Positions 1-6,556 of a stretch of DNA of 7,669 nucleotides are shown one piece after another. The DNA is from an uncultured Oscillospiraceae bacterium. GTDB taxonomy: Bacteria > Bacillota > Clostridia > Oscillospirales > Oscillospiraceae. Each line of letters begins with the position of its first letter. Position 1 is the first letter of the stretch. Below the pieces are notes generated by a model, which saw only the letters and a program-made list of their open reading frames with translations, ran no database searches and was not told the origin of the DNA. Both the position numbers and the translations under genes were made by a program. Location of the stretch: contig CAKTVN010000071.1 of NCBI GenBank assembly GCA_934623545.1, forward strand, positions 1 through 7,669, in the 5' to 3' direction.

Positions 1-18
1 TATCAAAATCACGGAATC

Positions 19-66
19 GGTTACGCCAAAGGCGGAACCTTTCTGATTAAAGAATTTAATCAGAAA
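19..66 (-). terminator. Two abutting stem-loops downstream of the Na/Pi transporter gene
   Basis: Two inverted repeats lie back to back just after the stop codon at 73-75. The first to be transcribed pairs 55-66 with 40-51: 12 perfect AT-rich base pairs around a 3-nt loop. The second pairs 31-39 with 19-27: nine positions with one A/G mismatch and a 3-nt loop. No long T-run follows directly; a short TTTT lies near the window edge at 5-8 (read on the minus strand). Termination or 3'-end protection is inferred from position. The structure could instead belong to the leader of a next gene beyond the left edge. Confidence 0.35.
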
Positions 67-72
67 ATAGTA

Positions 73-1827
73 TTAGACTGCGGGCAGCGCGTATTTTCTC
101 GCGTAGCCGCGATAGAGCTCCTTGAAATGCTCGTCCGTGCGCTTCGTCGCGCCGAGGCTCTCGTGCAGATTCAGATTGTGCTGCGCCGTGTCGATGATGC
201 AGCCCGCGAGATTGGAGCAGTGGTCGGAGGTCCGCTCCAGATTCGTCAGCAGATCAGACCAGACGAAGCCCGCCTCGATGCTGCAATTTCCCTGCTGCAT
301 CCGCAGGATGTGGCGCGTGCGCATCTGCTCCTTGAGGGTGTCGATGACCTGCTCCAGCGGCTCGACCTCCGACGCAAGCGCCGCGTCGTGCGTCTCAAAC
401 GCACGCAGCGTCAGCTCGAGAATTTCGCGGATGGCGTCTGCCAGCGTATGGAACTCCGCCGCCGCGCTCTGGCTGAAGCTCAAGCCCTTCTCGTGCAGCT
501 CCTCTGCGGATTCGAGGACATTCACCGCATGGTCGGAGATGCGTTCCAGATCGCCGATGGATTTGAGAAGCTCCGTCGCCTCTTCGCTCTCGTCCATGCC
601 CATCTTCCGCGCGCTGAGCTGTACGAGATACGTGCCGAGGATGTCCTCATAGTGGTCGCACAGGCTCTCGTCCGCGCGGATCTGCTCCGCCGCCTCCGGC
701 GTATACTCCGTCAGCGTGTTCAGTGCGCTTTCAAGCGCGCCGACCGCGTGCTGCGCCATCTCCGTAGCGACTGCGCGGCTGCGCTCCAGCGCCAGCGAGG
801 GCGTCGCCAGCAGACGCTCGTCCAGCTCGACGGTCTTCTGCTCCGCACCGCCGCGGTCCGGGACCATCCGGATCGCCAGCTTCTCAAGCGCACCGCCCAT
901 CGGCAGCAGCATCGCCGTGCAAAGGATGTTGAACGCGGAATGCGCCAGCGCGATGCCATACATGGTCGCAGATTCCTCCAGGATCGCCGGCGCAAACAGC
1001 AGCTTGACCACACAAAATACAGTCAGCAGCACCGCAACGCCGATGACGTTGAACATCAGATGCACCACAGCCGCCCGGCGCGCGTTTTTGTTCGTGCCGA
1101 TCGACGAGAGCATTGCCGTCACGCACGTGCCAATGTTCTGTCCCATGATGATGGGGATCGCCGCCGCGTAGCTCACCGCGCCCGTCATCGCAAGCGCCTG
1201 AAGAATGCCGACCGAAGCAGAGCTGGACTGGATGATGCCGGTCAGGACCGCGCCCGCCAGCACACCGAGCACCGGGTTCTTGAACGCAAGGAACAGATTC
1301 ACAAATTGCGGCACATTCCGCAGCCCGGAAACCGCACTGCTCATCGTGTCCATGCCGAACATGAGCGTCGCAAAGCCCAGCAGGATCATGCCGGTGTCCT
1401 TTTTCCGGCTGTCCTTGCAGAACATATAATAAATGATGCCGATCAGCGCCAAAACCGGCGTAAAGGACGTCGGCTTGAGCATCTGGACCCATACGCTGCT
1501 GCTGTCGATGCCGCCGAGGCTCAAAAGCCACGCCGTCACCGTCGTTCCGACGTTCGCGCCCATGATCACGTTGATCGCCTGCCGCAGCGTCATCAGCCCC
1601 GAGTTTACAAAGCCGACGACCATGACCGTCGTCGCCGACGAGCTCTGAATGATCGCCGTCACGCCCAGACCCGTCAGGAAGCCCGCCATGACCTTCCCGG
1701 TCATTTTCCCGAGCAGCTCACGCAGCCTTCCCCCCGCACGGCGCTCCAGTGCCTGCCCCATCAGGCTCATCCCGAACAGGAACAGGCACAGTCCGCCGAT
1801 CATCGTCAGCACATGAAAAATGTCCAT
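73..1827 (-). CDS. Na/Pi cotransporter family protein with C-terminal PhoU-like domain
   Basis: This 584-residue membrane protein probably moves inorganic phosphate with sodium. The N-terminal half (about residues 1-315) is hydrophobic and contains the duplicated family signature: QSSSA at 61-65 and again at 200-204. Each is followed by a glycine-rich partner, GANVGTTVTA at 90-99 and GQNIGTCVTA at 229-238, and HxxFN occurs at 256-260 and 296-300. The C-terminal part (about 340-570) is helical and PhoU-like, with two metal-cluster-type motifs, E428-R-x-x-D432-H and E531-R-x-x-D535-H. Full length and this two-part layout match the bacterial NptA/YjbB-type family. The start at 1827 is supported by AAAGGA at 1835-1840, 7 nt upstream. 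It is separated from the ABC genes by a hairpin and 170 nt, so it is probably its own transcription unit. Family members have been linked to phosphate import or export; direction cannot be read from sequence. Confidence 0.93.
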   Translation of the reverse strand: MDIFHVLTMIGGLCLFLFGMSLMGQALERRAGGRLRELLGKMTGKVMAGFLTGLGVTAIIQSSSATTVMVVGFVNSGLMTLRQAINVIMGANVGTTVTAWLLSLGGIDSSSVWVQMLKPTSFTPVLALIGIIYYMFCKDSRKKDTGMILLGFATLMFGMDTMSSAVSGLRNVPQFVNLFLAFKNPVLGVLAGAVLTGIIQSSSASVGILQALAMTGAVSYAAAIPIIMGQNIGTCVTAMLSSIGTNKNARRAAVVHLMFNVIGVAVLLTVFCVVKLLFAPAILEESATMYGIALAHSAFNILCTAMLLPMGGALEKLAIRMVPDRGGAEQKTVELDERLLATPSLALERSRAVATEMAQHAVGALESALNTLTEYTPEAAEQIRADESLCDHYEDILGTYLVQLSARKMGMDESEEATELLKSIGDLERISDHAVNVLESAEELHEKGLSFSQSAAAEFHTLADAIREILELTLRAFETHDAALASEVEPLEQVIDTLKEQMRTRHILRMQQGNCSIEAGFVWSDLLTNLERTSDHCSNLAGCIIDTAQHNLNLHESLGATKRTDEHFKELYRGYARKYALPAV

Positions 1828-1856
1828 ATCTCTTTCCTTTCATATCCCATAGTATT

Positions 1857-1885
1857 CCACTATCAGGTTATCAAAGGAATGTCAA
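1857..1885 (-). promoter_or_regulatory. Tentative promoter for the Na/Pi transporter gene
   Basis: On the minus strand a perfect -35 hexamer TTGACA lies at 1880-1885. The -10 is poor: GATAGT at 1859-1864 gives a 15-nt spacer, and TAGTGG at 1857-1862 gives 17 nt. A strong -35 with a weak -10 fits an activated promoter, but it could be chance. The distance to the start codon (about 30 nt) is plausible. Confidence 0.3.
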
Positions 1886-1888
1886 ATG

Positions 1889-1904
1889 CAAAAGTGCACT
1901 TTTG
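1889..1904. repeat. 16-bp perfect palindrome, candidate operator
   Basis: CAAAAGTGCACTTTTG reads identically on both strands. It sits 3 bp upstream of the TTGACA hexamer at 1880-1885, the position expected for a dimeric regulator controlling the Na/Pi transporter gene. No T-run or coding sequence explains it. The regulator is unknown, and function is inferred from symmetry and position only. Confidence 0.4.
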
Positions 1905-1956
1905 TAAAATCGAGGTTAAGTTGCACCGTTTTGCGACAGATTATTATAATATAGGT

Positions 1957-1984
1957 AAAGCACCGCACTTTCGTGCGGTGCTTT
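1957..1984 (-). terminator. Hairpin terminator after operon B
   Basis: A perfect 12-bp stem (1957-1968 with 1973-1984) encloses a 4-nt loop that reads GAAA on the minus strand, a stable GNRA tetraloop. It begins 13 nt after the ATPase stop codon and is preceded on the minus strand by an A-run (1992-1998). The T-run after the stem is short, being only the last three bases of the arm. On the plus strand the same hairpin is followed, after 7 nt, by seven T. It is probably the end of the operon B transcript, though efficiency is uncertain. Confidence 0.62.
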
Positions 1985-1997
1985 CGATTCGTTTTTT

Positions 1998-2768
1998 TCA
2001 GAGGACCTTCGCCAAAAAGTCCTGAAGCCGCGGGCTCTGCGGGTTCGTGAAGATCGCCTCCGGCGTGCCCTGCTCGATGAGCTTCCCATCCGCCATGAAT
2101 AAAACGCGGTTGCCGACCTCGCGCGCAAAGCCCATCTCGTGGGTCACGACGACCATCGTCATGCCCTCCTGCGCCAGCTCCTTCATGACCTCCAAGACCT
2201 CGCCGACCATCTCGGGGTCGAGCGCGCTCGTCGGTTCGTCAAACAGCATGACCTCCGGCTCCATCATCAGTGCGCGCACGATCGCCACACGCTGCTTCTG
2301 CCCGCCGGAAAGCTGGATGGGATACGCATCGGCGCGGTCAGCAAGCCCGACACGCCCGAGAAGCGTCATCGCCTTCTCCTCCGCCGCGCGCTTGTCCATG
2401 TGCTTGACGCGCACCGGCGCAATGGTCATGTTGTCCAGGATCGTCATGTGCGGGAAGAGATTGAAGTGCTGGAACACCATCCCCATCTTCTGCCGGTGCT
2501 GGTCGAGATTCAGCTTGTGCATCCTCCCGTCCGGTCCCTTTTCGCGTTTTTTGGTGATGTCCACGCCGTCAAAGAGGATGCTGCCGTCCGTCGGCTGCTC
2601 CAAAAGATTCAACGACCGCAGAAAAGTCGATTTGCCGGAGCCGGACGGTCCGATCACGACCATCACATCTCCGCGGTTGATATCCACGCTCACATCGTCC
2701 AGCGCCTTGATCTCGTCGCGGTTATAATATTTCTTCAGATTTTTGACCTCGATCAGCTTCTCGCTCAT
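1998..2768 (-). CDS. Polar amino acid ABC transporter ATP-binding protein (operon B)
   Basis: This 256-residue GlnQ/HisP-type ATPase powers the operon B importer from the cytoplasmic face. All nucleotide-binding motifs are visible: Walker A GPSGSGKS at 40-47, Q-loop Gln100, signature LSGGQ at 153-157, Walker B VMLFDE at 173-178, D-loop SALD at 181-184 and H-loop His210. Length is slightly above the typical 240 or so because of a short charged insertion (about 73-90) before the Q-loop. The usual AIARAL after the signature reads AIVRAL (Val164), a minor change. The start codon overlaps the permease stop codon by 4 nt (ATGA), which implies translational coupling. A GGAGGAG ribosome binding site at 2774-2780 confirms the start. 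Substrate specificity resides in the binding protein and permease, so no gene symbol is given. Confidence 0.95.
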   Translation of the reverse strand: MSEKLIEVKNLKKYYNRDEIKALDDVSVDINRGDVMVVIGPSGSGKSTFLRSLNLLEQPTDGSILFDGVDITKKREKGPDGRMHKLNLDQHRQKMGMVFQHFNLFPHMTILDNMTIAPVRVKHMDKRAAEEKAMTLLGRVGLADRADAYPIQLSGGQKQRVAIVRALMMEPEVMLFDEPTSALDPEMVGEVLEVMKELAQEGMTMVVVTHEMGFAREVGNRVLFMADGKLIEQGTPEAIFTNPQSPRLQDFLAKVL

Positions 2769-3652
2769 TGCTTCTCCTCCTCTGCTGCATACATGGGGAC
2801 GGACTGCGCGCCCGCGCCCGCAAGTCCGAGCTTGCGCTTGCGCTCGCGCTGGTGGGGCGTGCCGGTGCCGTTGCGCCGGTCGCCGGCACTCATCTTCTTC
2901 TCAAAATGTGCAATGATCTTGGAGGTCGGATAGGTCAGGCAGAAATACAGCGCCGTCGCAATGACAAGCGGCTCGGCGATCACGAAGGTCGCGCCCTTGA
3001 CGGCGGCGACCGCGCTCATGATATCCTGCACGCCGATGGTATAGCAGATCGAGGATTCCTTGATGATGGTGACAAATTCGTTCGCGATCGCAGGCAGAAT
3101 GTTCTTGATTGCCTGCGGCAGAACGATGTAGCGCATATTTTGCAGCTGGCTCATGCCGAGGCTCCGCGCCGCCTCGGTCTGCCCGCCGTCGATCGACTGG
3201 ATGCCGGAGCGGATGATCTCAGACAGATACGCGCCGGAGTTCAGCGCCAGCGCCACCACGCCCGGGAAAAAGCGGTCAAAGCGGATGAAGCCGTAGAGCT
3301 TGAAGCCCGGAAGGACCTTGACGTCCGCAAAAACGACATAATAGATGATAAACAGCTGGACCAGCATCGGCGTTGCGCGGAAAAGCTCCACATACGCCGT
3401 CGCGAGAAACCGGATGGGATTGAAGCGGCTGAGCGAATATGCAAAGCCGCCCTTCGACTGAAGCCTCCGCTGTGACTGCGTGGACAGAAAGCGGTAGACG
3501 TTCAGATCGGACAGGCGTGCCATTGCCAGCAGCAGCGCCAGAATGAAGCCGAAGAGCACGGTCAGCGCCGAGAGCGACACCGTACACGCAACGCCCTGCC
3601 AGAACAGGGACATATATTGGAAGACCTTTTCAAATTTCGCAGCGGAAAGCAT
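2765..3652 (-). CDS. Polar amino acid ABC transporter permease (operon B)
   Basis: This is a 295-residue integral membrane permease of the His/Glu/Gln/Arg/opine family, probably forming a homodimeric channel. Visible features are a first membrane helix at about 21-45, the conserved [13 protein letters not shown] stretch at 89-101, and the EAA loop that contacts the ATPase, with E160-A-A, Gly166 and LP at 178-179. The protein is longer than the usual 220-240 residues. The excess lies mainly in a basic, polar segment after the first helix (about 54-80) and a basic C-terminal tail of about 41 residues (255-295). The start at 3652 has AAGGGGA as a probable ribosome binding site, 7 nt upstream. 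It follows the binding-protein gene by 94 nt and overlaps the ATPase gene by 4 nt. Confidence 0.93.
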   Translation of the reverse strand: MLSAAKFEKVFQYMSLFWQGVACTVSLSALTVLFGFILALLLAMARLSDLNVYRFLSTQSQRRLQSKGGFAYSLSRFNPIRFLATAYVELFRATPMLVQLFIIYYVVFADVKVLPGFKLYGFIRFDRFFPGVVALALNSGAYLSEIIRSGIQSIDGGQTEAARSLGMSQLQNMRYIVLPQAIKNILPAIANEFVTIIKESSICYTIGVQDIMSAVAAVKGATFVIAEPLVIATALYFCLTYPTSKIIAHFEKKMSAGDRRNGTGTPHQRERKRKLGLAGAGAQSVPMYAAEEEKQ

Positions 3653-3674
3653 CGGATTTCCCCTTTCTTTCAGC

Positions 3675-3708
3675 GCCCAAAATCCTCCCCTTCCGGGGAG
3701 GATCGGGC
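3675..3708 (-). terminator. Intercistronic stem-loop between binding protein and permease (operon B)
   Basis: The core is a perfect 9-bp stem, 3682-3690 with 3695-3703, and a 4-nt loop. Outside it GCCC (3675-3678) can pair with GGGC (3705-3708) across a small internal loop. On the minus strand the core stem ends in a run of four T, so it resembles a weak or partial terminator. The likely role is to reduce transcription into the permease gene or to protect the 3' end of a separate binding-protein mRNA. The 5' arm also contains TCCCC, which could pair with the permease ribosome binding site; that is speculative. Confidence 0.6.
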
Positions 3709-3724
3709 TGTAATTTCAATTTCA

Positions 3725-3739
3725 GGAAGCTCTGCTTCC
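3725..3739 (-). other. Small stem-loop just after the operon B binding-protein stop
   Basis: GGAAGC at 3725-3730 pairs with GCTTCC at 3734-3739 around a 3-nt loop, 7 nt after the stop codon. It has no T-run. It precedes the larger hairpin at 3675-3708 and may help block 3' exonucleases. At six base pairs, chance occurrence is possible. Confidence 0.35.
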
Positions 3740-3746
3740 GGCGGGC

Positions 3747-4706
3747 TCAGCCTTCGTAGTTGTCCAGCAGACCCTCGTAGATGCTGCCGCCTGCGAGCTC
3801 GTTCGCTTCGGCAACGAACTTATCCATGCTGCCATCAGCAATGGCTGCGGCGATGGCTTCGTTGACAGCTGCGAGCAGCGCCTCATTGCCCTTCACAACG
3901 CCGATGGAAGAACCTGCGACGTCATAGGGAACATCGAGTGCGACGCACAGCTCGGGATAGTTCTGCGCATAACTTACTGCAACAGCGGTCTCAATGTAAG
4001 CGCCGTCCAGCTTGCCGCCGACCAGCTCGGCGATGATGTCCGTCACCTTGGTGAGCTGGACGATATCGGCGTCCGGGCTGTTCTCCTGCGCGAGGTCGAC
4101 CTGAATGGAGCCGGTCTGCGCGCCGATGGAGAGCTCTGCCTTATTGGTGGAAGCGAGATCCGTGAACTGGTCCTTATTGGACTGGAGGCAGACGAAGGAC
4201 TGACCGCCCTTGTAGTAGATGTCGGAGAACTCCATCGCGTCGGCACGCTTGGGATCGGGAGAAAGACCTGCCATTCCGAGGTCGACGCTGCCGCTTGCAA
4301 GCTCAGCAAGCACGCCGTCAAAGTCCATCGGGACGACCTCAAGCTCGAGCCCCAGATAATCGGCAATGTACTGCGCCAGCGCCGGGTCAAAGCCAGCCAG
4401 AACGGGATCGCCGTTGGCGTCGATGGCGTAGAACTCATACGGCGCAAAGTCCGGGGAGGTCGCAACAGTCAGCTTGCCCTCCGCGACCGTCGTAAAGGCG
4501 GGTGTTTCTTCTGCGGGAGCCTCTTCCTCAGCGGGCGCTTCCTCTGCCGGGGTCTCCTCTGCAGGCGTCTGCTGCTGCGCGCTGTCGGCAGGCTGGTCTG
4601 CCGTCTGGCTGTCAGCTGGGGTGTCGGAAGTCGTCTGCTTGCTGGCACAAGCCGCCAGCGAGAGCACCATGACGAGGCACAGTGCAAGTGCAATCAGTTT
4701 TTTCAT
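3747..4706 (-). CDS. Lipoprotein solute-binding protein, polar amino acid family (operon B)
   Basis: A 319-residue extracytoplasmic receptor that delivers substrate to the operon B permease. The N-terminus has Lys2-Lys3, a hydrophobic stretch and lipobox LAAC with Cys20, the predicted lipid anchor. Residues 21-70 form a disordered Thr/Pro/Ala/Glu linker with repeated PAEE units. The type 3 binding domain then begins (KLTVATSPDFAPYEF at 78-92) and includes the pocket motif SPDPKRADAMEFSD, where Arg154 is the expected carboxylate-binding residue; lobe 2 carries GAYIE. The reading frame stays open to an ATG at 4850, but the start is placed at 4706. There GGAGG (4715-4719) lies 8 nt upstream, a complete signal peptide follows, and the longer forms would run across the promoter at 4753-4781. 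ATG 4712 is only 2 nt from the GGAGG. The bound amino acid cannot be identified. Confidence 0.92.
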   Translation of the reverse strand: MKKLIALALCLVMVLSLAACASKQTTSDTPADSQTADQPADSAQQQTPAEETPAEEAPAEEEAPAEETPAFTTVAEGKLTVATSPDFAPYEFYAIDANGDPVLAGFDPALAQYIADYLGLELEVVPMDFDGVLAELASGSVDLGMAGLSPDPKRADAMEFSDIYYKGGQSFVCLQSNKDQFTDLASTNKAELSIGAQTGSIQVDLAQENSPDADIVQLTKVTDIIAELVGGKLDGAYIETAVAVSYAQNYPELCVALDVPYDVAGSSIGVVKGNEALLAAVNEAIAAAIADGSMDKFVAEANELAGGSIYEGLLDNYEG

Positions 4707-4752
4707 TTTCATTTCCTCCATGTGGTTGTTGGTTTGTTTCTTTGTGCTCATA

Positions 4753-4781
4753 AGTATACGCTCAAATTGCATAAAAATCAA
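4753..4781 (-). promoter_or_regulatory. Sigma-A-type promoter of operon B
   Basis: On the minus strand -35 TTGATT (4776-4781) and -10 TATACT (4753-4758) are separated by exactly 17 nt. Transcription would begin near 4746, giving a leader of about 40 nt that is A/C-rich and unstructured up to the GGAGG at 4715-4719. It lies downstream of the operon A terminator, so operon B can be expressed independently. Confidence 0.78.
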
Positions 4782-4856
4782 CTCCATTTTGCGTGGAAGA
4801 ATGCACAATGTTCTCTCGAAGAAGACCTGCCGCTCCGTCATGTTGTACAATTTCGT

Positions 4857-4876
4857 GAATATATGCCGGTATATTC
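4857..4876. repeat. Inverted repeat GAATATA-N6-TATATTC
   Basis: Perfect 7-bp arms at 4857-4863 and 4870-4876 flank a GC-rich centre. It directly abuts the T-run of the operon A terminator and lies about 75 bp upstream of the operon B -35. It could be an upstream operator for operon B; AT-rich arms make chance a real alternative. Confidence 0.25.
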
Positions 4877-4909
4877 AAAAAAATCGCGGGCATTTTGAAA
4901 TATCCGCGA
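4877..4909 (-). terminator. Intrinsic terminator of operon A
   Basis: Minus-strand RNA folds TCGCGG (4904-4909) onto CCGCGA (4884-4889), extended inward by AT pairs and one U-G wobble, and is followed at once by seven T (4877-4883). The wobble pair forms only in the minus-strand transcript, which supports this orientation. It lies about 50 nt past the ATPase stop codon and separates operon A from operon B. Confidence 0.8.
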
Positions 4910-4958
4910 CCTTCTCTTCTGTTTCTGTCTTTCGCGTATATACACATATGCATGAATA

Positions 4959-5756
4959 TTATTCCGCATTTCCCTGTGCATAGCGCGACAGGAACTGCTG
5001 CGTCCGCTCCTCCTGCGGATGCTCGATCAGCTGCTTTGCTGGTCCCTGCTCGACGATCACGCCGCCGTCCATGAAGATAACGCGGTCCGCGACGTCCCGC
5101 GCAAACGCCATCTCATGCGTCACAATGATCATCGTCATCTTCCGGTCCGCAAGACCGCGAATGACCTTCAGCACCTCGCCGGTCAGCTCCGGATCCAGCG
5201 CCGAGGTCGGCTCGTCAAAGCAGAGCACGTCCGGCCTCAGCGCCAGCGCGCGCGCGATCGCGACACGCTGCTGCTGCCCACCAGACAGCTGGTGCGGATA
5301 AAGCCCCATTTTCTCCTGAAGCCCCACCTGCGCAAGCAGCGCCTGCGCCGTCTGGCGGATGCTTTCATGGATGGTTTTCCGGTTTTTGTTGTAATCCGGC
5401 TGCTCCTTCGCGAGCAGCTCGCTCGCCAGCATCACGTTTTCCAGCGCCGTATACTGCGGGAAGAGATTGAAATTCTGAAACACCAACCCAAAATGCAGCC
5501 GTTTTCTGCGAATTTCCTTTTCCTTCTGCGTCTGCGGGTCCTCCGCGTCAAACAGCGTCTCGCCGTTCACCAAAATTTTTCCCGCGTCCGGGCGCGTCAG
5601 GAAATTGAGGCAGCGCAGGAGCGTTGTCTTTCCGCTTCCGGACGAGCCGATGATGGCAACGCAGTCGCCTTGCTCCAGAGAGAAATCGATCCCGCACAGG
5701 ACTGCCGTATTTTTGTCAAAGCTCTTGCTGAGCCCCTGGACCTCCAAGATCGCCAT
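4959..5756 (-). CDS. Polar amino acid ABC transporter ATP-binding protein (operon A)
   Basis: A 265-residue ATPase that energises the operon A importer. The motifs are intact: Walker A GSSGSGKT at 37-44, Q-loop Gln94, signature LSGGQ at 157-161, Walker B VLCFDE at 177-182, D-loop SALD at 185-188 and H-loop His214. It is about 25 residues longer than a standard GlnQ. Much of the excess is a polar helical stretch at about 116-137, absent from the operon B ATPase, which together with the overall divergence argues against recent duplication. The start at 5756 has AAGGAGG, whose first bases overlap the permease stop codon (5771-5773); the intergenic gap is 14 nt. It is the last gene before the terminator at 4877-4909. 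Confidence 0.95.
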   Translation of the reverse strand: MAILEVQGLSKSFDKNTAVLCGIDFSLEQGDCVAIIGSSGSGKTTLLRCLNFLTRPDAGKILVNGETLFDAEDPQTQKEKEIRRKRLHFGLVFQNFNLFPQYTALENVMLASELLAKEQPDYNKNRKTIHESIRQTAQALLAQVGLQEKMGLYPHQLSGGQQQRVAIARALALRPDVLCFDEPTSALDPELTGEVLKVIRGLADRKMTMIIVTHEMAFARDVADRVIFMDGGVIVEQGPAKQLIEHPQEERTQQFLSRYAQGNAE

Positions 5757-5770
5757 ACCGTGTCCCCTCC

Positions 5771-6460
5771 TTACGCCCTGAAATAGTCGAGCTTCCGCTC
5801 CAGACCGCCCAGCAGCAGCGTCAGAATGCCGCTGAAGATCAGATAATACACGCCCGTAAAGAACAGCGGCCAGATCGCGCCGGAAATGCCGTGGCTGCCC
5901 TTCATGAACGCCTGCCCCGCCCAGATGACCTCCTGAAGCGCGATGATGCGCGAAAGCGAGGTGTCCTTGACCAGTGTAATGACCTCGTTGGACATCGGCG
6001 GCACGATGCGCTTGACCATTTGCAGGAGCTTGATCTTAAAGAAGATCTGGCTGTTCGTCATGCCGAGCACCTGCCCTGCTTCTGTCTGCCCCTTCGGCAC
6101 AGCCTGAATGCCGCCGCGATAGATCTCGGAGAAATAGCAGGCGTAGTTGAAGATGAACGCCGCGCAGCTCGCGATAAAGCGCCCGGTCTCGCCCTGTCCC
6201 CAGATGTTGCTCTTCAGAACAAGCCCAGGGAAAAAGTAGATGATCAGCAGCTGAAGCATCAGCGGCGTTCCGCGCACCACCCAGATCACCAGCCGCACCA
6301 GATAGCGCAGCGGACGGAAGCGACTCATAGAGCCGAAGGAAATGACCAGTCCCAAGGGGATGGCTCCGATCAGGGTAATGAAAAACAGCTTGAGTGTCTG
6401 CAAAAAGCCTTCGTTCAGTGCCTGAAATACAATGGGAAACTGCTCGGCGAAAAGCGTCAT
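5771..6460 (-). CDS. Polar amino acid ABC transporter permease (operon A)
   Basis: A 229-residue inner-membrane permease of normal family length. A first helix spans about 22-43. VVRGTPLMLQLLIIYF at 61-76 is the conserved core segment. The ATPase-contact loop reads E127-A-G with Gly133, so the usual EAA is EAG here. A last hydrophobic stretch at about 195-220 is followed by a short charged C-terminus. It probably acts as a homodimer, since only one permease gene is present. Start 6460 has AGGA 7 nt upstream. It lies 96 nt after the binding-protein gene and 14 nt before the ATPase gene. Unlike the operon B permease it has no extra cytoplasmic insert or tail. Confidence 0.94.
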   Translation of the reverse strand: MTLFAEQFPIVFQALNEGFLQTLKLFFITLIGAIPLGLVISFGSMSRFRPLRYLVRLVIWVVRGTPLMLQLLIIYFFPGLVLKSNIWGQGETGRFIASCAAFIFNYACYFSEIYRGGIQAVPKGQTEAGQVLGMTNSQIFFKIKLLQMVKRIVPPMSNEVITLVKDTSLSRIIALQEVIWAGQAFMKGSHGISGAIWPLFFTGVYYLIFSGILTLLLGGLERKLDYFRA

Positions 6461-6506
6461 GAGAGGATCCTGCCTTTATGTAGAATAGATGATGAAAAAC
6501 CGCTGG

Positions 6507-6535
6507 ATTTCCCCGGCGCACCGCACCGGGGAAAT
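6507..6535 (-). other. Strong intercistronic stem-loop between binding protein and permease (operon A)
   Basis: Ten perfect base pairs (6507-6516 with 6526-6535) continue inward through one U-G wobble and two GC pairs to a 3-nt loop. The wobble pairs only in the minus-strand RNA; the plus strand has a C/A mismatch there, which supports a function in the operon transcript. A T-run (TTTTT) follows only after 7 nt, so it is a poor terminator and more likely an mRNA stabiliser or processing site that raises binding-protein yield. Confidence 0.62.
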
Positions 6536-6556
6536 TGTGGTTTGGTTTTAATGTAC

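Noticed and set aside
1921..1950. Plus-strand promoter-like pair TTGCAC-N18-TATAAT
   Set aside because: A transcript would begin at the hairpin at 1957-1984 and run antisense to the ATPase gene; the match lies in a very AT-rich stretch and is likely chance.
127..2025. 632-codon open frame on the plus strand, opposite the Na/Pi transporter gene
   Set aside because: Its translation is dominated by Arg, His, Gln and Asp with no domain or membrane pattern, it has no ribosome binding site, and it mirrors a well-supported gene. It is a product of GC-rich codon use.
4707..4752. Riboswitch in the operon B leader
   Set aside because: The predicted leader is about 40 nt, A/C-rich and unstructured, too short for a known amino acid riboswitch or T-box. 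The operon A leader, about 65 nt with one small hairpin, was rejected for the same reason.
4707..4850. N-terminal extension of the operon B receptor to an ATG at 4850
   Set aside because: The extension would bury the signal peptide and covers the promoter at 4753-4781; the GGAGG fits the start at 4706.
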